64,000 nt of DNA from Actinacidiphila acidipaludis (GCF_019890725.1 NZ_JAINZZ010000018.1:1-64000), one strand, 5' to 3'. Positions 43,046 to 51,439 are shown, numbered from the stretch's first letter. Numbers and translations: made by a program. The notes: generated from the letters alone by a model not told the origin.

Positions 43046-43723
43046 CTAGCGCGAGGCCGGGTGCGAGCCGGTCAGCGCGGCGTAGACCACCACGTTGGCG
43101 GAGTACGCCTGCCGGCTCCGGTCGAAGGTGCCGCCGCAGGTGATGAGCCGCAACTCGGGGCGGCCGGTGCTGGATCCGTAGACGCGGGCCGCGTCGAAGT
43201 GGTCCTTCTCGACGACTTCGACGGCCTCCACGGAGAACTCGGCCACCGTGCCGTCGCCGCGGGTCACGTCGATCCGGGCACCGCGCTGCACGGTGCTGAG
43301 GGTGTAGAAGACCGCCGGGCCGGTCTCGGTGTCGACGTGGCCGACGATCACCGCCGCGCCGGGCGCCCCGGGCGCCGGGCCGCCGCGGTACCAGCCGGCC
43401 ACCCCGGGGGTGTCGTACGGCGGCGGGTCGATGGTGCCGTCGGTCAGGTCCCGGCCGATCAGGTCCGCGTGCACCCCGATGGACGCGATGTCCAGGTGGG
43501 TGGGCGCGGCGACCGGCAGCGGCGCGTGCGGGGCGTAGACGTGCGGCGGGTGGTCGGCGGTCGCCGCGGCGGCGACCGCCGTGCCGCCGTCCGCGTCCGC
43601 CCCGCCGTGTCCGGCGGGGCCGAGCCACCAGGCGGCCAGCAGGAGCAGGGCGACCGCGGCGGTCGTCCATGTCCTGCTGTCCGGCCTGGCGTCGGCGCCG
43701 CGACCGGTCCGGTAGACCGGCAC
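43046..43723 (-). CDS. class F sortase
   Basis: 225 residues from GTG 43723 (VPVYRTGRG), 5 bp after the stop of the surface-protein gene. One N-terminal membrane anchor at about 20-38 (VALLLLAAWWLGP). The catalytic triad is visible: His in VIVGHVDT, Cys196 in LITCGGTFD and Arg in the following DRSRQAY. The short size and actinobacterial type match class F (pfam sortase domain, IASIGVHADLIG at its start). Sortases cleave LPxTG-like signals and join proteins to the cell wall. The upstream gene, with LAVTG near its end, is the obvious substrate candidate, although LAxTG is usually linked to class E. Confidence 0.92.
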   Translation of the reverse strand: MPVYRTGRGADARPDSRTWTTAAVALLLLAAWWLGPAGHGGADADGGTAVAAAATADHPPHVYAPHAPLPVAAPTHLDIASIGVHADLIGRDLTDGTIDPPPYDTPGVAGWYRGGPAPGAPGAAVIVGHVDTETGPAVFYTLSTVQRGARIDVTRGDGTVAEFSVEAVEVVEKDHFDAARVYGSSTGRPELRLITCGGTFDRSRQAYSANVVVYAALTGSHPASR

Positions 43724-43728
43724 GCGGA

Positions 43729-44622
43729 TCAGCCGCGGACGCCGGCGTTGCGGCGGCGCCGCAGGGCGACTCCGGCCAGACCCGCCGCGGCGAACGCGCC
43801 GGTGACGGCCAGCGGGCCGGCGCTGGAGCCGGCGGCGGCCGGTCCCGCGGCGAGCTGGGCGGTGCCGCCGCCGCCCGCGGGGACGGGGTTGAGCGGCTTG
43901 AGGGGGGTGCCCGGGTTGACCGGCTTCACCGGCGTCGTCGTGGAGTTGGTGACGGTGATCGACGCCTGGGCGGAACTGCTGCCGCCGTCGCACTGCACCG
44001 AGACCTTGTACGAGCCGTCGACCGCGTCGGACTTGATGAAGGCGCTGCCTTCCAGACCGCCGCCGGACGACGCCGGGGCGAGGGTGATGCTGTCCACGAA
44101 CACCGACGCACTGGCCTTGGCCTTGTGCCCGGTGCTGCACGACACCGACAGGTGGATGGTCACCATGCCGCCCGGGGAGACGCTGGACGGGGTGACGTTG
44201 ACGCTGTCGGCGCCGGCGGCGGACAGCGGGTCGGCGGCGGCCGAGGGGTCGCCGGCCGAACCGGAGCCGATGCCGGACCCTGAACCGGTGTCGTAGGGCG
44301 CGCCGCTGTCGGTGCCGGAGACGCCGTCCGCGGCCACACCGCTGTCGGTGCCCGGGTCCGCGCCGCCGTCGGCGCTCGGGTCCGCGCCCGGGTCCGTGCC
44401 CGGATCGGCGGCCGCGTCGGCGCCCGGGTCGGAGCCGGTCCCGGCGGACGTGCCGGTGTCGGTGCCCGCCAAGGGGTCCGCGCCCGCGGACGGCGCGTCC
44501 GTGGCGGTGCTGCTCGTCCCGCCGGTGTCGGCGACGGCCGGCGCCGCGGCGGAGACTCCGCCGAGAGCGACCGCGGCCGCCAGGCCGGCCGCGGCGACGG
44601 CGGGCAGTTTCAGACCAAACAT
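43729..44622 (-). CDS. cell-wall-anchored surface protein with LAxTG sorting signal
   Basis: 297 residues from ATG 44622 (MFGLKLPAVA), with GGAGG 8 nt upstream. Signal peptide about 1-36 (AVADTGG). Residues 45-120 are an acidic low-complexity run of DPG/DPGAD/TDSG repeats, followed by a beta-sandwich-like domain (about 130-235; SVSPGGMVTIHLSVSC, YKVSVQCDGG with two Cys). The C terminus has LAVTG at 271-275, a hydrophobic stretch AFAAAGLAGVAL and a RRRRN tail: a full cell-wall sorting signal. First gene of a two-gene operon with the class F sortase. Confidence 0.9.
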   Translation of the reverse strand: MFGLKLPAVAAAGLAAAVALGGVSAAAPAVADTGGTSSTATDAPSAGADPLAGTDTGTSAGTGSDPGADAAADPGTDPGADPSADGGADPGTDSGVAADGVSGTDSGAPYDTGSGSGIGSGSAGDPSAAADPLSAAGADSVNVTPSSVSPGGMVTIHLSVSCSTGHKAKASASVFVDSITLAPASSGGGLEGSAFIKSDAVDGSYKVSVQCDGGSSSAQASITVTNSTTTPVKPVNPGTPLKPLNPVPAGGGGTAQLAAGPAAAGSSAGPLAVTGAFAAAGLAGVALRRRRNAGVRG

Positions 44623-44812
44623 GGAAGAGACCTCCGCTCGGACCGGGCACGGGGACCCGCACCCGGTGCTTTCGAAGATCCCGGGGGCCGCCGCCGCCCG
44701 CACCCCGGGCGGCGGCCCGCTGACCCATCAGGGTGATGATCTCTCCACGGAGCGTGATCGGCGGCCGCGCGGCCGCGTCATACCCGGTCCGCGGGACTCG
44801 GATCCCGCGGAT

Positions 44813-44900
44813 GCCGATCCGAGGGCTCGGATCCCGGGGGCTCAGATTTCGGGGACGCCGATCCGGGGGGCTCGGATCCCGGGGGGCTCAGATCTCGGAG
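44813..44900. repeat. two-copy repeat including the 3' end of the HAD phosphatase gene
   Basis: GCCGATCC...CTCGGATCCCGGGGG...CTCAGAT occurs at about 44813-44850 and again at about 44857-44896, with a further partial copy before it. The second copy contains the stop codon and last codons of the NagD-like gene (TCAGATCTC on this strand), so its 3' end was copied downstream. Confidence 0.75.
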
Positions 44901-45667
44901 ACGAGGTCCGCGATGGAGTTCACGACCCGCGACGGGCGGAACGGGTAGCGGTCGATGTCCGCGACCGTGGTCAGGCCGGTGAGCACCAGGAACGTCTCCA
45001 TGCCGGACTCCAGCCCGGCCAGCACGTCGGTGTCCATCCGGTCGCCGATCATCGCGCTGCTCTCGGAGTGCGCGCCGATCGCGTTGAGCCCGGCCCGCAT
45101 CATCAGCGGGTTGGGCTTGCCGACGAAGTACGGGGCCTTGCCGGTGGCCTTGGTGATCAGCGCGGCCACCGAGCCGGCCGCGGGCAGCACGCCCTCGGGG
45201 GAAGGCCCGGTCTCGTCGGGGTTGGTGCACAGGAAGCGGGCGCCGCCGTTGATCAGCCGGATGGCCTTGGTCAGTGCCTCGAAGCTGTAGGTCCGGGTCT
45301 CGCCGAGGACCACGTAGTCCGGGTCGTGGTCGGTGAGGATGTAGCCCACGTCGTGCAGCGCGGTGGTCAGGCCCGCCTCGCCGATGACGTACGCGGTGCC
45401 GCCCGGGCGCTGGTCGTCCAGAAACTTCGCGGTGGCCAGCGCGGAGGTCCAGATGTTCTGCACCGGGACGTCCAGGCCCATCCGGGTCAGCCGGGCGTGC
45501 AGGTCCCGCGGGGTGTAGATGGAGTTGTTGGTCAGGACCAGGAACGGCTTGCCCGAGTCGCGCAGCCCCTTGAGGAAGGCGTCCGCGCCGGGAATCGGGG
45601 TGCCTTCGTGGATCAGCACCCCGTCCATGTCGGTGAGCCACGACTCGATGGGCTTGCGTGTCGACAC
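44888..45667 (-). CDS. HAD-superfamily class IIA phosphatase (NagD-like)
   Basis: 259 residues. HAD motifs in order: WLTDMDGVLIHEG (nucleophile Asp and acid Asp), FLVLTNNS (motif II), GKPNPLMM (motif III Lys) and MIGDRMDTDVLAGLESGM (motif IV). The cap inserted after motif II (about 60-170) defines subclass IIA, like NagD, PNPP and phosphoglycolate phosphatase. It hydrolyses small phosphates such as nucleotide monophosphates or GlcN derivatives; the name NagD alone does not prove GlcNAc metabolism. Cytoplasmic. Start ATG 45667. Downstream of the ROK regulator but separated from it by a hairpin. Confidence 0.93.
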   Translation of the reverse strand: MSTRKPIESWLTDMDGVLIHEGTPIPGADAFLKGLRDSGKPFLVLTNNSIYTPRDLHARLTRMGLDVPVQNIWTSALATAKFLDDQRPGGTAYVIGEAGLTTALHDVGYILTDHDPDYVVLGETRTYSFEALTKAIRLINGGARFLCTNPDETGPSPEGVLPAAGSVAALITKATGKAPYFVGKPNPLMMRAGLNAIGAHSESSAMIGDRMDTDVLAGLESGMETFLVLTGLTTVADIDRYPFRPSRVVNSIADLVSEI

Positions 45668-45710
45668 GGATCGGTCTCCTGTTCGTGTGGCGCCTGCGGC
45701 CCCCAGCGTA

Positions 45711-45737
45711 GCCGGGGCGGGCAGCGCCCGCCCCGGC
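45711..45737 (-). terminator. hairpin terminator after the ROK gene
   Basis: GCCGGGGCGGGC (45711-45722) and GCCCGCCCCGGC (45726-45737) form a perfect 12-bp stem with an AGC loop between the ROK and NagD-like genes. Confidence 0.75.
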
Positions 45738-45803
45738 CGTCTTGCCTGCTGGTCAGCCGGGGTCGCCGGCGGGTCGGCGCCGCGCTCGGGCTCGGGCCGG
45801 CGC

Positions 45804-46931
45804 TCAGCTTCCGGCCAGGGCGCCGTGGGTGAACAACGGGGCCAGGACGAGCAGCGCCGCGCCCTCGGCCACCGCGAGGGGTGCGGCGGTGGTCACGGGC
45901 ACCCCGCGGCCGCGCTCGGCCAGCACCGCCGCGGTCTCCCGCCGGAACACCTCGGGCGCGGCCCGCACCGTGCCGCCGCCGAGCACGATGCGGTCGACGT
46001 CCAGCAGCGCCACGAGATTCGCCGCGCCGACCCCGAGCAACCGCGCGGCGCCCGCCGGATCGCCGCGCCCGACCGCGGCCAGGCACAGCGCCTCCAGGCA
46101 CCCGCGGTTGCCGCACGGGCACAGCGGCCCGTCCAGTTGCACCGCCTGATGCCCGAACTCCCCCGCGCCCGTGCGTCCCCCGCGGTGCAGGGTGCCGTCG
46201 AGTACGAGGGCGGCCCCCAGTCCGGTGCCCAGGTGCAGATACGCGAACGACTCCCCGCCGGGCCCCGGCGCGGGCGCGCCGGCGGACGGGTACTGGGCGC
46301 CGGGCGGGGCGGCCAGGACGGCGAGGGCCGCCGTGTTGGTGTTCTTGTCCACGGCGACCGGGAGGCCGAGCCGGGCGGCGAGTTCGTCGCGCAGCGGGAC
46401 GCCCGCCCAGTGCGGGAAGCCGGTGACGCGGTGCAGGACGCCGGTGCGGTGGTCGAGCGGGCCCCGCATGCCGACGCCCACGCCGAGCACCGGTCCGGGG
46501 GCGAGCGCCACCGCGCCCCGGACCTGCGCGGTGACGGCGGCCAGGCCCTCGGCCACCGGCCGGTCCAGGCTCAGCGGGGCGGACCGCTCGGCGACCGTGC
46601 GGCCGGCCAGGTCGGTGAGCACCGCCGTCAGGGTCTCGCCGTCGAGGTGGACTCCGACGGCGTAACGGGAGCCGGCCGCCAGCCGCAGCCCGGTGCTGGG
46701 CTTTCCGCCGGTGGACGGCAGCCGGCCGGCCTCCTCGACCAGGCCCTCCTCACGCAGCCGCGCGGTGATCTTGCTGACCGCCTGAGGGGTGAGCCCGGTG
46801 CGCTCTGCCAGGTCGGGGCGGCTGAGGGCGGTGCCACCGGTGAGCGTGGCGGCGCGCAGCAGATCGAGCAGCAGAGCGGCATTGTGGCTGCGGAGAGCGG
46901 GCAGGTTGGCCCCGGAGGCGGACGGACGCAC
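45804..46931 (-). CDS. ROK-family transcriptional regulator
   Basis: 375 residues. N-terminal winged helix (about 18-85): LLDLLRAATLTGGTALSRPDLAERTGLTPQAVSKITARL in pieces (SRPDLAERTGLTP, AVSKITARL). The ROK part (about 90-370) has a sugar-kinase-like glycine loop (GVGVGMRGPLDH), HLGTGLGAALVLDG and the zinc-binding CPCGNRGCLEAL. Typical NagC/XylR-type regulators sense a sugar or sugar phosphate. It is divergent from the Gfo/Idh/MocA oxidoreductase, and a 25-bp palindrome at 46956-46980 sits between the two starts; autorepression and control of that gene are likely. Confidence 0.93.
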   Translation of the reverse strand: MRPSASGANLPALRSHNAALLLDLLRAATLTGGTALSRPDLAERTGLTPQAVSKITARLREEGLVEEAGRLPSTGGKPSTGLRLAAGSRYAVGVHLDGETLTAVLTDLAGRTVAERSAPLSLDRPVAEGLAAVTAQVRGAVALAPGPVLGVGVGMRGPLDHRTGVLHRVTGFPHWAGVPLRDELAARLGLPVAVDKNTNTAALAVLAAPPGAQYPSAGAPAPGPGGESFAYLHLGTGLGAALVLDGTLHRGGRTGAGEFGHQAVQLDGPLCPCGNRGCLEALCLAAVGRGDPAGAARLLGVGAANLVALLDVDRIVLGGGTVRAAPEVFRRETAAVLAERGRGVPVTTAAPLAVAEGAALLVLAPLFTHGALAGS

Positions 46932-46955
46932 AGGTCCATTGTCCCGCCCGCTTGC

Positions 46956-46980
46956 ACTTTGGCAACACTGTTGCGAAAGT
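46956..46980. promoter_or_regulatory. candidate operator of the ROK regulator
   Basis: ACTTTGGCAACA, one central C, then TGTTGCGAAAGT: a 25-bp inverted repeat with one mismatched pair. It lies between the ROK start (46931) and the oxidoreductase start (46988), the normal place for an autoregulatory site. TTG-CAA half-sites fit known ROK operators in a general way; binding is inferred. Confidence 0.75.
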
Positions 46981-46987
46981 GGCTGCC

Positions 46988-48145
46988 ATGTCCCCTGCCG
47001 TGTCCCCTGCTGTGTCCCCTGCTGTGTCCGCCGACACGCCCTCCGAGATGCCCGCCGACACGCCCTCGGCCACGCCCACGCCCACGCCCGACAGCCGGCC
47101 GCTGCGCGTCGCCCTCGTCGGCTACGGCGCCGCCGGCTCGTTCTTCCACGCCCCGCTGATCGCGACCACGCCGGGCCTGGCCCTGGACACCGTCGTCACC
47201 GGCAACCCGGAACGCCGCGCCCAGGCCGCGGCCGACCACCCCGGGGTCCGGTTCGCCGACTCGGCGGACGAGCTGTGGAAGCGTGCCGACGCGTTCGACC
47301 TGGTCGTGCTGGCCTCCCCCAACCGCACCCATGTGCCGCTGGCCACCGCCGCGCTGGAGTCCGGGCTGCCGGTGGTGGTGGACAAGCCGCTGGCCGGGAC
47401 CGTCGCCGAGGCCCGCTCGCTCGCCGCTCTCGCCGACGCCCGCGGGCTGCTGCTGAGCGTCTTCCAGAACCGCCGCTGGGATAGCGACTTCCTCACTCTG
47501 CGGGCGCTGCTCGCCGACCGCGACCTGGGCGAGGTCCAGCGTTTCGAGTCCCGCTTCGAGCGGTGGCGCCCCCAGCTCAAGGGCGGCTGGCGCGAGTCCG
47601 GCGACCCCGCGGAGATCGGCGGCCTGCTCTACGACCTCGGCAGCCACCTGGTCGACCAGGCGCTCACCCTCTTCGGCCCGGCGCGACTGGTCTACGCCGA
47701 GTCCGACACGCGCCGTCCCGGCGCGGCCGCCGACGACGACTCGTTCATCGCCATCACCCACACCAGCGGCGTCCGCTCCCACCTGTGGATGAGCGCCACC
47801 ACCGCACGCCTCGGCCCGCGCTTCCGTGTGCTGGGCAGCACCGGCGGCTTCGTCACCTACGGCCTGGACCCGCAGGAGGCCGCGCTCCGCGAGGGCCTGC
47901 GGCCCGGCGAGGGCACGGCGTGGGGCGCCGAGACCGAGGCGGCCTGGGGGACCGCCGGCACCGACGACGCCGTGCGGACCGTGCCGTCGCTGCCCGGCGA
48001 CTACCCGGCGTACTACGCGGCCGTCGCGGCCGCGCTGCGCGAGGGCACCGCTCCCCCGGTGACCGCCCTGGAGGCGGCCGCCGCCCTGGACGTCATCGAG
48101 GCCGCCCACCGCTCGGCCCGCACCGGGACGACCGTGTCCCTGTGA
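46988..48145 (+). CDS. Gfo/Idh/MocA-family oxidoreductase
   Basis: 385 residues from ATG 46988; a TTG at 46952 would place the operator inside the gene. An unusual Pro/Ser/Thr/Ala-rich leader with SPAV repeats (about 1-38) precedes the Rossmann domain: RVALVGYGAAGSFFHAPLIA, VVTGNPERR, DLVVLASPNRTH, PVVVDKPLAG (EKP-like motif as DKP). The substrate domain follows (about 160-385; GGLLYDLGSHLVDQAL, catalytic His region). Members oxidise sugars, inositols or sugar acids with NAD(P). Its divergent ROK regulator supports sugar metabolism; the exact sugar is unknown. About 125 bp downstream is the HbpS-like gene. Confidence 0.92.
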   Translation: MSPAVSPAVSPAVSADTPSEMPADTPSATPTPTPDSRPLRVALVGYGAAGSFFHAPLIATTPGLALDTVVTGNPERRAQAAADHPGVRFADSADELWKRADAFDLVVLASPNRTHVPLATAALESGLPVVVDKPLAGTVAEARSLAALADARGLLLSVFQNRRWDSDFLTLRALLADRDLGEVQRFESRFERWRPQLKGGWRESGDPAEIGGLLYDLGSHLVDQALTLFGPARLVYAESDTRRPGAAADDDSFIAITHTSGVRSHLWMSATTARLGPRFRVLGSTGGFVTYGLDPQEAALREGLRPGEGTAWGAETEAAWGTAGTDDAVRTVPSLPGDYPAYYAAVAAALREGTAPPVTALEAAAALDVIEAAHRSARTGTTVSL

Positions 48146-48270
48146 GGCCGGCGCCGCCCGGCGAGCCGCCCACGCACACCGGGCCGGCGCACCGGGCGGC
48201 GGACGACCGCCGCGCACGACCCCACGCCGTGCCCCGCACGCAGACCCGCACCCAGAACGGAGAACACGCT

Positions 48271-48843
48271 GTGCCCATCGCCAACGCCGCTGACGCCGGC
48301 GCCACTCAGGCGGCCCACGCCGCCGGTGCCGCCGGCTCCCCCGCCGCGAACGGTCCAGCGGGCCGCGACAAGGTGGCGGAGCTGACCGAGCAGGAGACCA
48401 CCCTGGTCCTGCCGCGCCTGACCAACGACGACGCCTGGCGGCTGGGCTGCCTGCTGGTGGGCATGGCCCGCGAACGCGGCGCCGCCGTCACCGTCGACAT
48501 CCGGCGCGGCGGCCAGCAGCTCTTCCACTGCGCCATGGAGGGCACCACGCCCGACAACGACGCGTGGCTGGCCCGCAAGGCCCGCGTGGTGGAGCGCTAC
48601 CACGCGAGTTCGCTGCTGGTCGGCGAGCGGTTCCGGGCCAAGGGCACCACGTTCGAGGCCTCGTCCCGGCTCGACCCCGACGTCTACGCCGCGCACGGCG
48701 GGGCCTTCCCGCTGCGGGTGGCCGGCGCGGGCGTGGTCGGGGTGGTGGGCGTCTCCGGGCTGCCGCAGGCCGACGACCACGCTCTGGTGATCGACGGCCT
48801 GACCCGCTTCCTGGACGAGGTCCGCACCTCCTGGAACGCGTGA
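48271..48843 (+). CDS. UPF0303/HbpS-like (heme-degrading domain) protein
   Basis: 190 residues from GTG 48271 with a weak GGAGA. After a 40-residue Ala-rich leader, the PocR/HbpS-type alpha/beta domain is recognisable: EQETTLVLPRLTNDDAWRLG in pieces (LPRLTNDDAWRLGCLLV), AVTVDIRRGGQQLFHCAM, RKARVVERYHASSLLVGE, GAFPLRVAGAGVVGVVGVSGL. UPF0303 proteins are related to HbpS of Streptomyces, a heme-binding stress protein, and to DhaG-like proteins. The exact function is unproven. Probably the second gene of the unit begun by the Gfo/Idh/MocA gene. Confidence 0.87.
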   Translation: MPIANAADAGATQAAHAAGAAGSPAANGPAGRDKVAELTEQETTLVLPRLTNDDAWRLGCLLVGMARERGAAVTVDIRRGGQQLFHCAMEGTTPDNDAWLARKARVVERYHASSLLVGERFRAKGTTFEASSRLDPDVYAAHGGAFPLRVAGAGVVGVVGVSGLPQADDHALVIDGLTRFLDEVRTSWNA

Positions 48844-48899
48844 CGCCGAACGGGGTCCGCGCGGAGTCCTCCCCGGCCGACCGAACGCCTGACGCCCAC

Positions 48900-48940
48900 G
48901 AGCCGCCCGCCGCCCCCGACGCGAGGGCCGCGGGCGGCTC
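48900..48940. terminator. hairpin between convergent genes
   Basis: GAGCCGCCCGC (48900-48910) and GCGGGCGGCTC (48930-48940) form a perfect 11-bp stem with a long 19-nt loop. Confidence 0.6.
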
Positions 48941-48958
48941 GGCGACGTGGCTCCCGCG

Positions 48959-49813
48959 TCAGGCCTGCTTGAGCTCCTGCCGCTGCCGGCCGAGGCCCTC
49001 GATGGCCAGCTCGACCACGTCACCGGCCCGCAGGTACGGCTTGGGCTCCGGCTGACCGAGCGCCACCCCGGCGGGCGTGCCGGTGTTGATGACGTCGCCC
49101 GGGTAGAGCGTCATGAACTGGCTGAGGTAGCGCACCACCTCGGCCACCGGGAAGATCTGGTCCGCGGTCGAACCGTCCTGCTTCAGCTCGCCGTTGACCC
49201 ACAGCTTCAGCGGCAGCGCCTGCGGGTCGGCGATCTCGTCGGCGGTCACCAGCCACGGCCCGAGCGGGTTGAACGTCTCGCAGTTCTTGCCCTTGTCCCA
49301 CTGGCCGCCGCGCTCGATCTGGAACTCGCGCTCCGACACGTCGTGGGCGATCGCGTATCCGGCCACCGCGGCCAGCGCCTCCTCGTGCGAGGCCGCGTAC
49401 CGCAGCTCCCGGCCGATGACCACGGCCAGCTCCACCTCCCAGTCCGTCTTCCGGCTGCCGCGCGGCACCAGCACGGTGTCGTCCGGGCCGACCACGGTGT
49501 CCGGGGCCTTCATGAACACCACGGGTTCCGCGGGCGGTTGGGCTCCCGTCTCGGTCGCGTGGTCGTGGTAGTTCAGGCCGATGCAGACGATCTTGCCGAT
49601 CCGCGCGAGCGGCGGACCGACCCGCTCGACCGGCTCCAGCTCCGGGAGCCTGCCGGCGGCCTCCGCCTCGGCCACCCGGGCCAGCGCGGCCGCGTCGGCC
49701 AGCAGCGATCCGTCGATGTCGGGCACCAGGTTGCTCAGGTCCCGCAGCACGCCCCCGCGGTCCAGCAGGGCCGGGCGTTCCGCCCCGGCGGGTCCGACAC
49801 GCAGCAGCTTCAT
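48959..49813 (-). CDS. fumarylacetoacetate hydrolase (FAH) family protein
   Basis: 284 residues from ATG 49813 (MKLLRVGPAG); a GTG at 49822 is an alternative. Motifs of the FAH C-terminal fold: GKIVCIGLNYHDHATETG, PVVFMKAPDTVVGPDD, DWEVELAVVIGRELR (metal-binding ExE-type) and INTGTPAGVALGQ. Family members hydrolyse or decarboxylate C-C bonds in aromatic catabolism, such as 5-oxopent-3-ene-tricarboxylate or acylpyruvates, with Mg2+. No catabolic genes are adjacent, so the substrate is open. Transcribed alone toward the HbpS-like gene. Confidence 0.93.
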   Translation of the reverse strand: MKLLRVGPAGAERPALLDRGGVLRDLSNLVPDIDGSLLADAAALARVAEAEAAGRLPELEPVERVGPPLARIGKIVCIGLNYHDHATETGAQPPAEPVVFMKAPDTVVGPDDTVLVPRGSRKTDWEVELAVVIGRELRYAASHEEALAAVAGYAIAHDVSEREFQIERGGQWDKGKNCETFNPLGPWLVTADEIADPQALPLKLWVNGELKQDGSTADQIFPVAEVVRYLSQFMTLYPGDVINTGTPAGVALGQPEPKPYLRAGDVVELAIEGLGRQRQELKQA

Positions 49814-49933
49814 CGTGGGCACTCCGTAGGTCGAGTAGGTCAGTCAGGTCCGGCTGATCGCAGCCGATGCGGACGGTCATCGGATGTCTTGTCAGATCCT
49901 CCAATCCCGAGACGGCCGAGCGCAAGCCCCTGA

Positions 49934-50851
49934 TCAGCCTGTGGACGCCGCTCCCCCGGACGAGCCCCGGCCGCGCCCGGTCCCCCACGTCCGCAGCCGC
50001 CGGGGCCCCGCCCCCGGCGTCCGGTACAGCCAGGCCCGCTCCGCCGCACTCCAGGCCGTCGTCGTCGCCAGATAGAGCCCGGCGGCCAGCGGCAGAACGG
50101 CCGCCGTCACCAGCGTGGTGAACGACAGCAACGGGCCGTACTTCGCGATCGCCCCCGCCCCCGGCAGTCCAGAGGTCGGATCAGCTCCGTTCTTCGCACC
50201 CGCTGCCGCCCCGGCCGCCTCGGCGCCCGCCGCCGCTGTCCGCCGCGCCCGCCGGACGTTCCATGCCGCCACCGCCGCGATCACCGCGAACAGCCCGAGG
50301 TACACCGCCCCGCGCGCCCCGAACAGCCCGCCGTGCGCCAGCGCCGCCGGCCAGTTCTCCCCCAGCGGCGCGCCCAGCAGCGCGTGCGCGTGCGGCCCGC
50401 CCCCGGACCGGGAGAACGCGTGGTACATCAGCATGAACACGGGGATCTGCACCAGCATCGGCAGCAGCCCGCCGAACGGCGACGCCTGCTCCTTCTCGTA
50501 CAGCTCCGACATCGCCCGGGCCAGCCGCGCCGAATCCCGCCCGTGGCGGCGCCGCAACTCCGCCACCCGCGGTGCCAGGGCCGCCCTGGCCTTCTCGCCC
50601 CGCACCGCCGCCCGCGCCAGCGGATGCAGCGCCAGCCGGACGCACACGGTCAGAAGCACGATCGCGGCGGCCGTCGCCGACGCCCCGCACACCGGGTGGA
50701 GCAGCCCCGCGAGCCCGCCGAGAGCCGCGGGCACCGGCGAGGAAACGGACAGAGCCTGGACGGACACAGCCTGGACGGACAGAGCGGCATGAACGGACAG
50801 GGCCTTGGCGGACAGAGCGGCGCCAGGCACAGCGGTACTGAGGACAGGCAT
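49934..50851 (-). CDS. YidC/Oxa1-family membrane protein (second, short YidC)
   Basis: 305 residues from ATG 50851, downstream of a GGAGG. N-terminal 40 residues hold imperfect AL-SV-Q repeats (ALSVHAALSVQAVSVQALSV). The 60KD_IMP insertase region covers about 55-285: VLLTVCVRLALHPLARAAV (TM with conserved Arg), KARAALAPRVAELRRRHGRD cytosolic helices, GLLPMLVQIPVFMLMYHAF. C-terminal tail is basic. It is not next to rnpA or the main yidC, so it is a paralogue. The DUF6412 gene upstream on the same strand, separated by 106 bp, is a frequent neighbour. Confidence 0.9.
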   Translation of the reverse strand: MPVLSTAVPGAALSAKALSVHAALSVQAVSVQALSVSSPVPAALGGLAGLLHPVCGASATAAAIVLLTVCVRLALHPLARAAVRGEKARAALAPRVAELRRRHGRDSARLARAMSELYEKEQASPFGGLLPMLVQIPVFMLMYHAFSRSGGGPHAHALLGAPLGENWPAALAHGGLFGARGAVYLGLFAVIAAVAAWNVRRARRTAAAGAEAAGAAAGAKNGADPTSGLPGAGAIAKYGPLLSFTTLVTAAVLPLAAGLYLATTTAWSAAERAWLYRTPGAGPRRLRTWGTGRGRGSSGGAASTG

Positions 50852-50957
50852 GGGAGTCGAACCCTCCACGGGTCTCGTCGAGCCGGAAACGACGTTCGGC
50901 GTGACGAGCCGCGCGGGCACCACCCCACCCGCGGAACCGGGTTGACCCGGTGAGCGC

Positions 50958-51269
50958 CTACGCGGCCGTCGGGATCCGACGGCCCGGCGCTCGCGGGCGC
51001 GAACGCCCCGCGGCGTCCGGATCGCGCTGCGCGAGAAAGGCGGTACGCAACTCCCGGTCGCGTATCGCCGTACGTATCCGGCCCGAGACGGCCGGCCCGG
51101 CCGCCGACGCGACGGCCTGCACGGCCAGCCAGAGCAGAGCCGCCGCCGCGGTGGCCGCCATCGCGACCGAGGCGACCGCCACGGCCACCCCGGGCTGGTT
51201 CAGCAGGACAGCGGCAAGGAGAGCGAGCAGCGCGATCACGTACAGACGCACCGCCGCGGTGCAACGCAC
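50958..51269 (-). CDS. DUF6412 small membrane protein
   Basis: 103 residues from GTG 51269, with GGGGGAGG upstream (GTG 51272 also possible). Two hydrophobic segments (about 8-28 and 35-55) lead to a conserved cytoplasmic tail of the form RIRTAIRDRELRTAFLAQRDPDAAGRSRPRAPG (key pieces TAIRDRE, FLAQRDPDA, GRSRPRAPG). I recognise this tail as DUF6412, usually beside a second yidC in Streptomyces. Function unknown; a helper of that insertase is a possibility from context. Confidence 0.85.
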   Translation of the reverse strand: MRCTAAVRLYVIALLALLAAVLLNQPGVAVAVASVAMAATAAAALLWLAVQAVASAAGPAVSGRIRTAIRDRELRTAFLAQRDPDAAGRSRPRAPGRRIPTAA

Positions 51270-51439
51270 CACCGGACCTCCCCCTTCCCCGCCCGACCCC
51301 ACGGCGCCGCCGGTCGGCGGACGCTCACCCGGAAAGACGCCGAACACACGTCCGGAGTTCCCCGCCCGCGCCGCCCCGCCCGCGATTCACCCGCGCGAGT
51401 GAACCAGTGGGAGTCACCACCCGCCCCCGCGCCCCCGGA

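Noticed and set aside
49844..49900. GntR-type operator upstream of the FAH gene (TGTCTTGTCAGAT)
   Set aside because: The sequence is not an inverted repeat and no regulator gene is adjacent.
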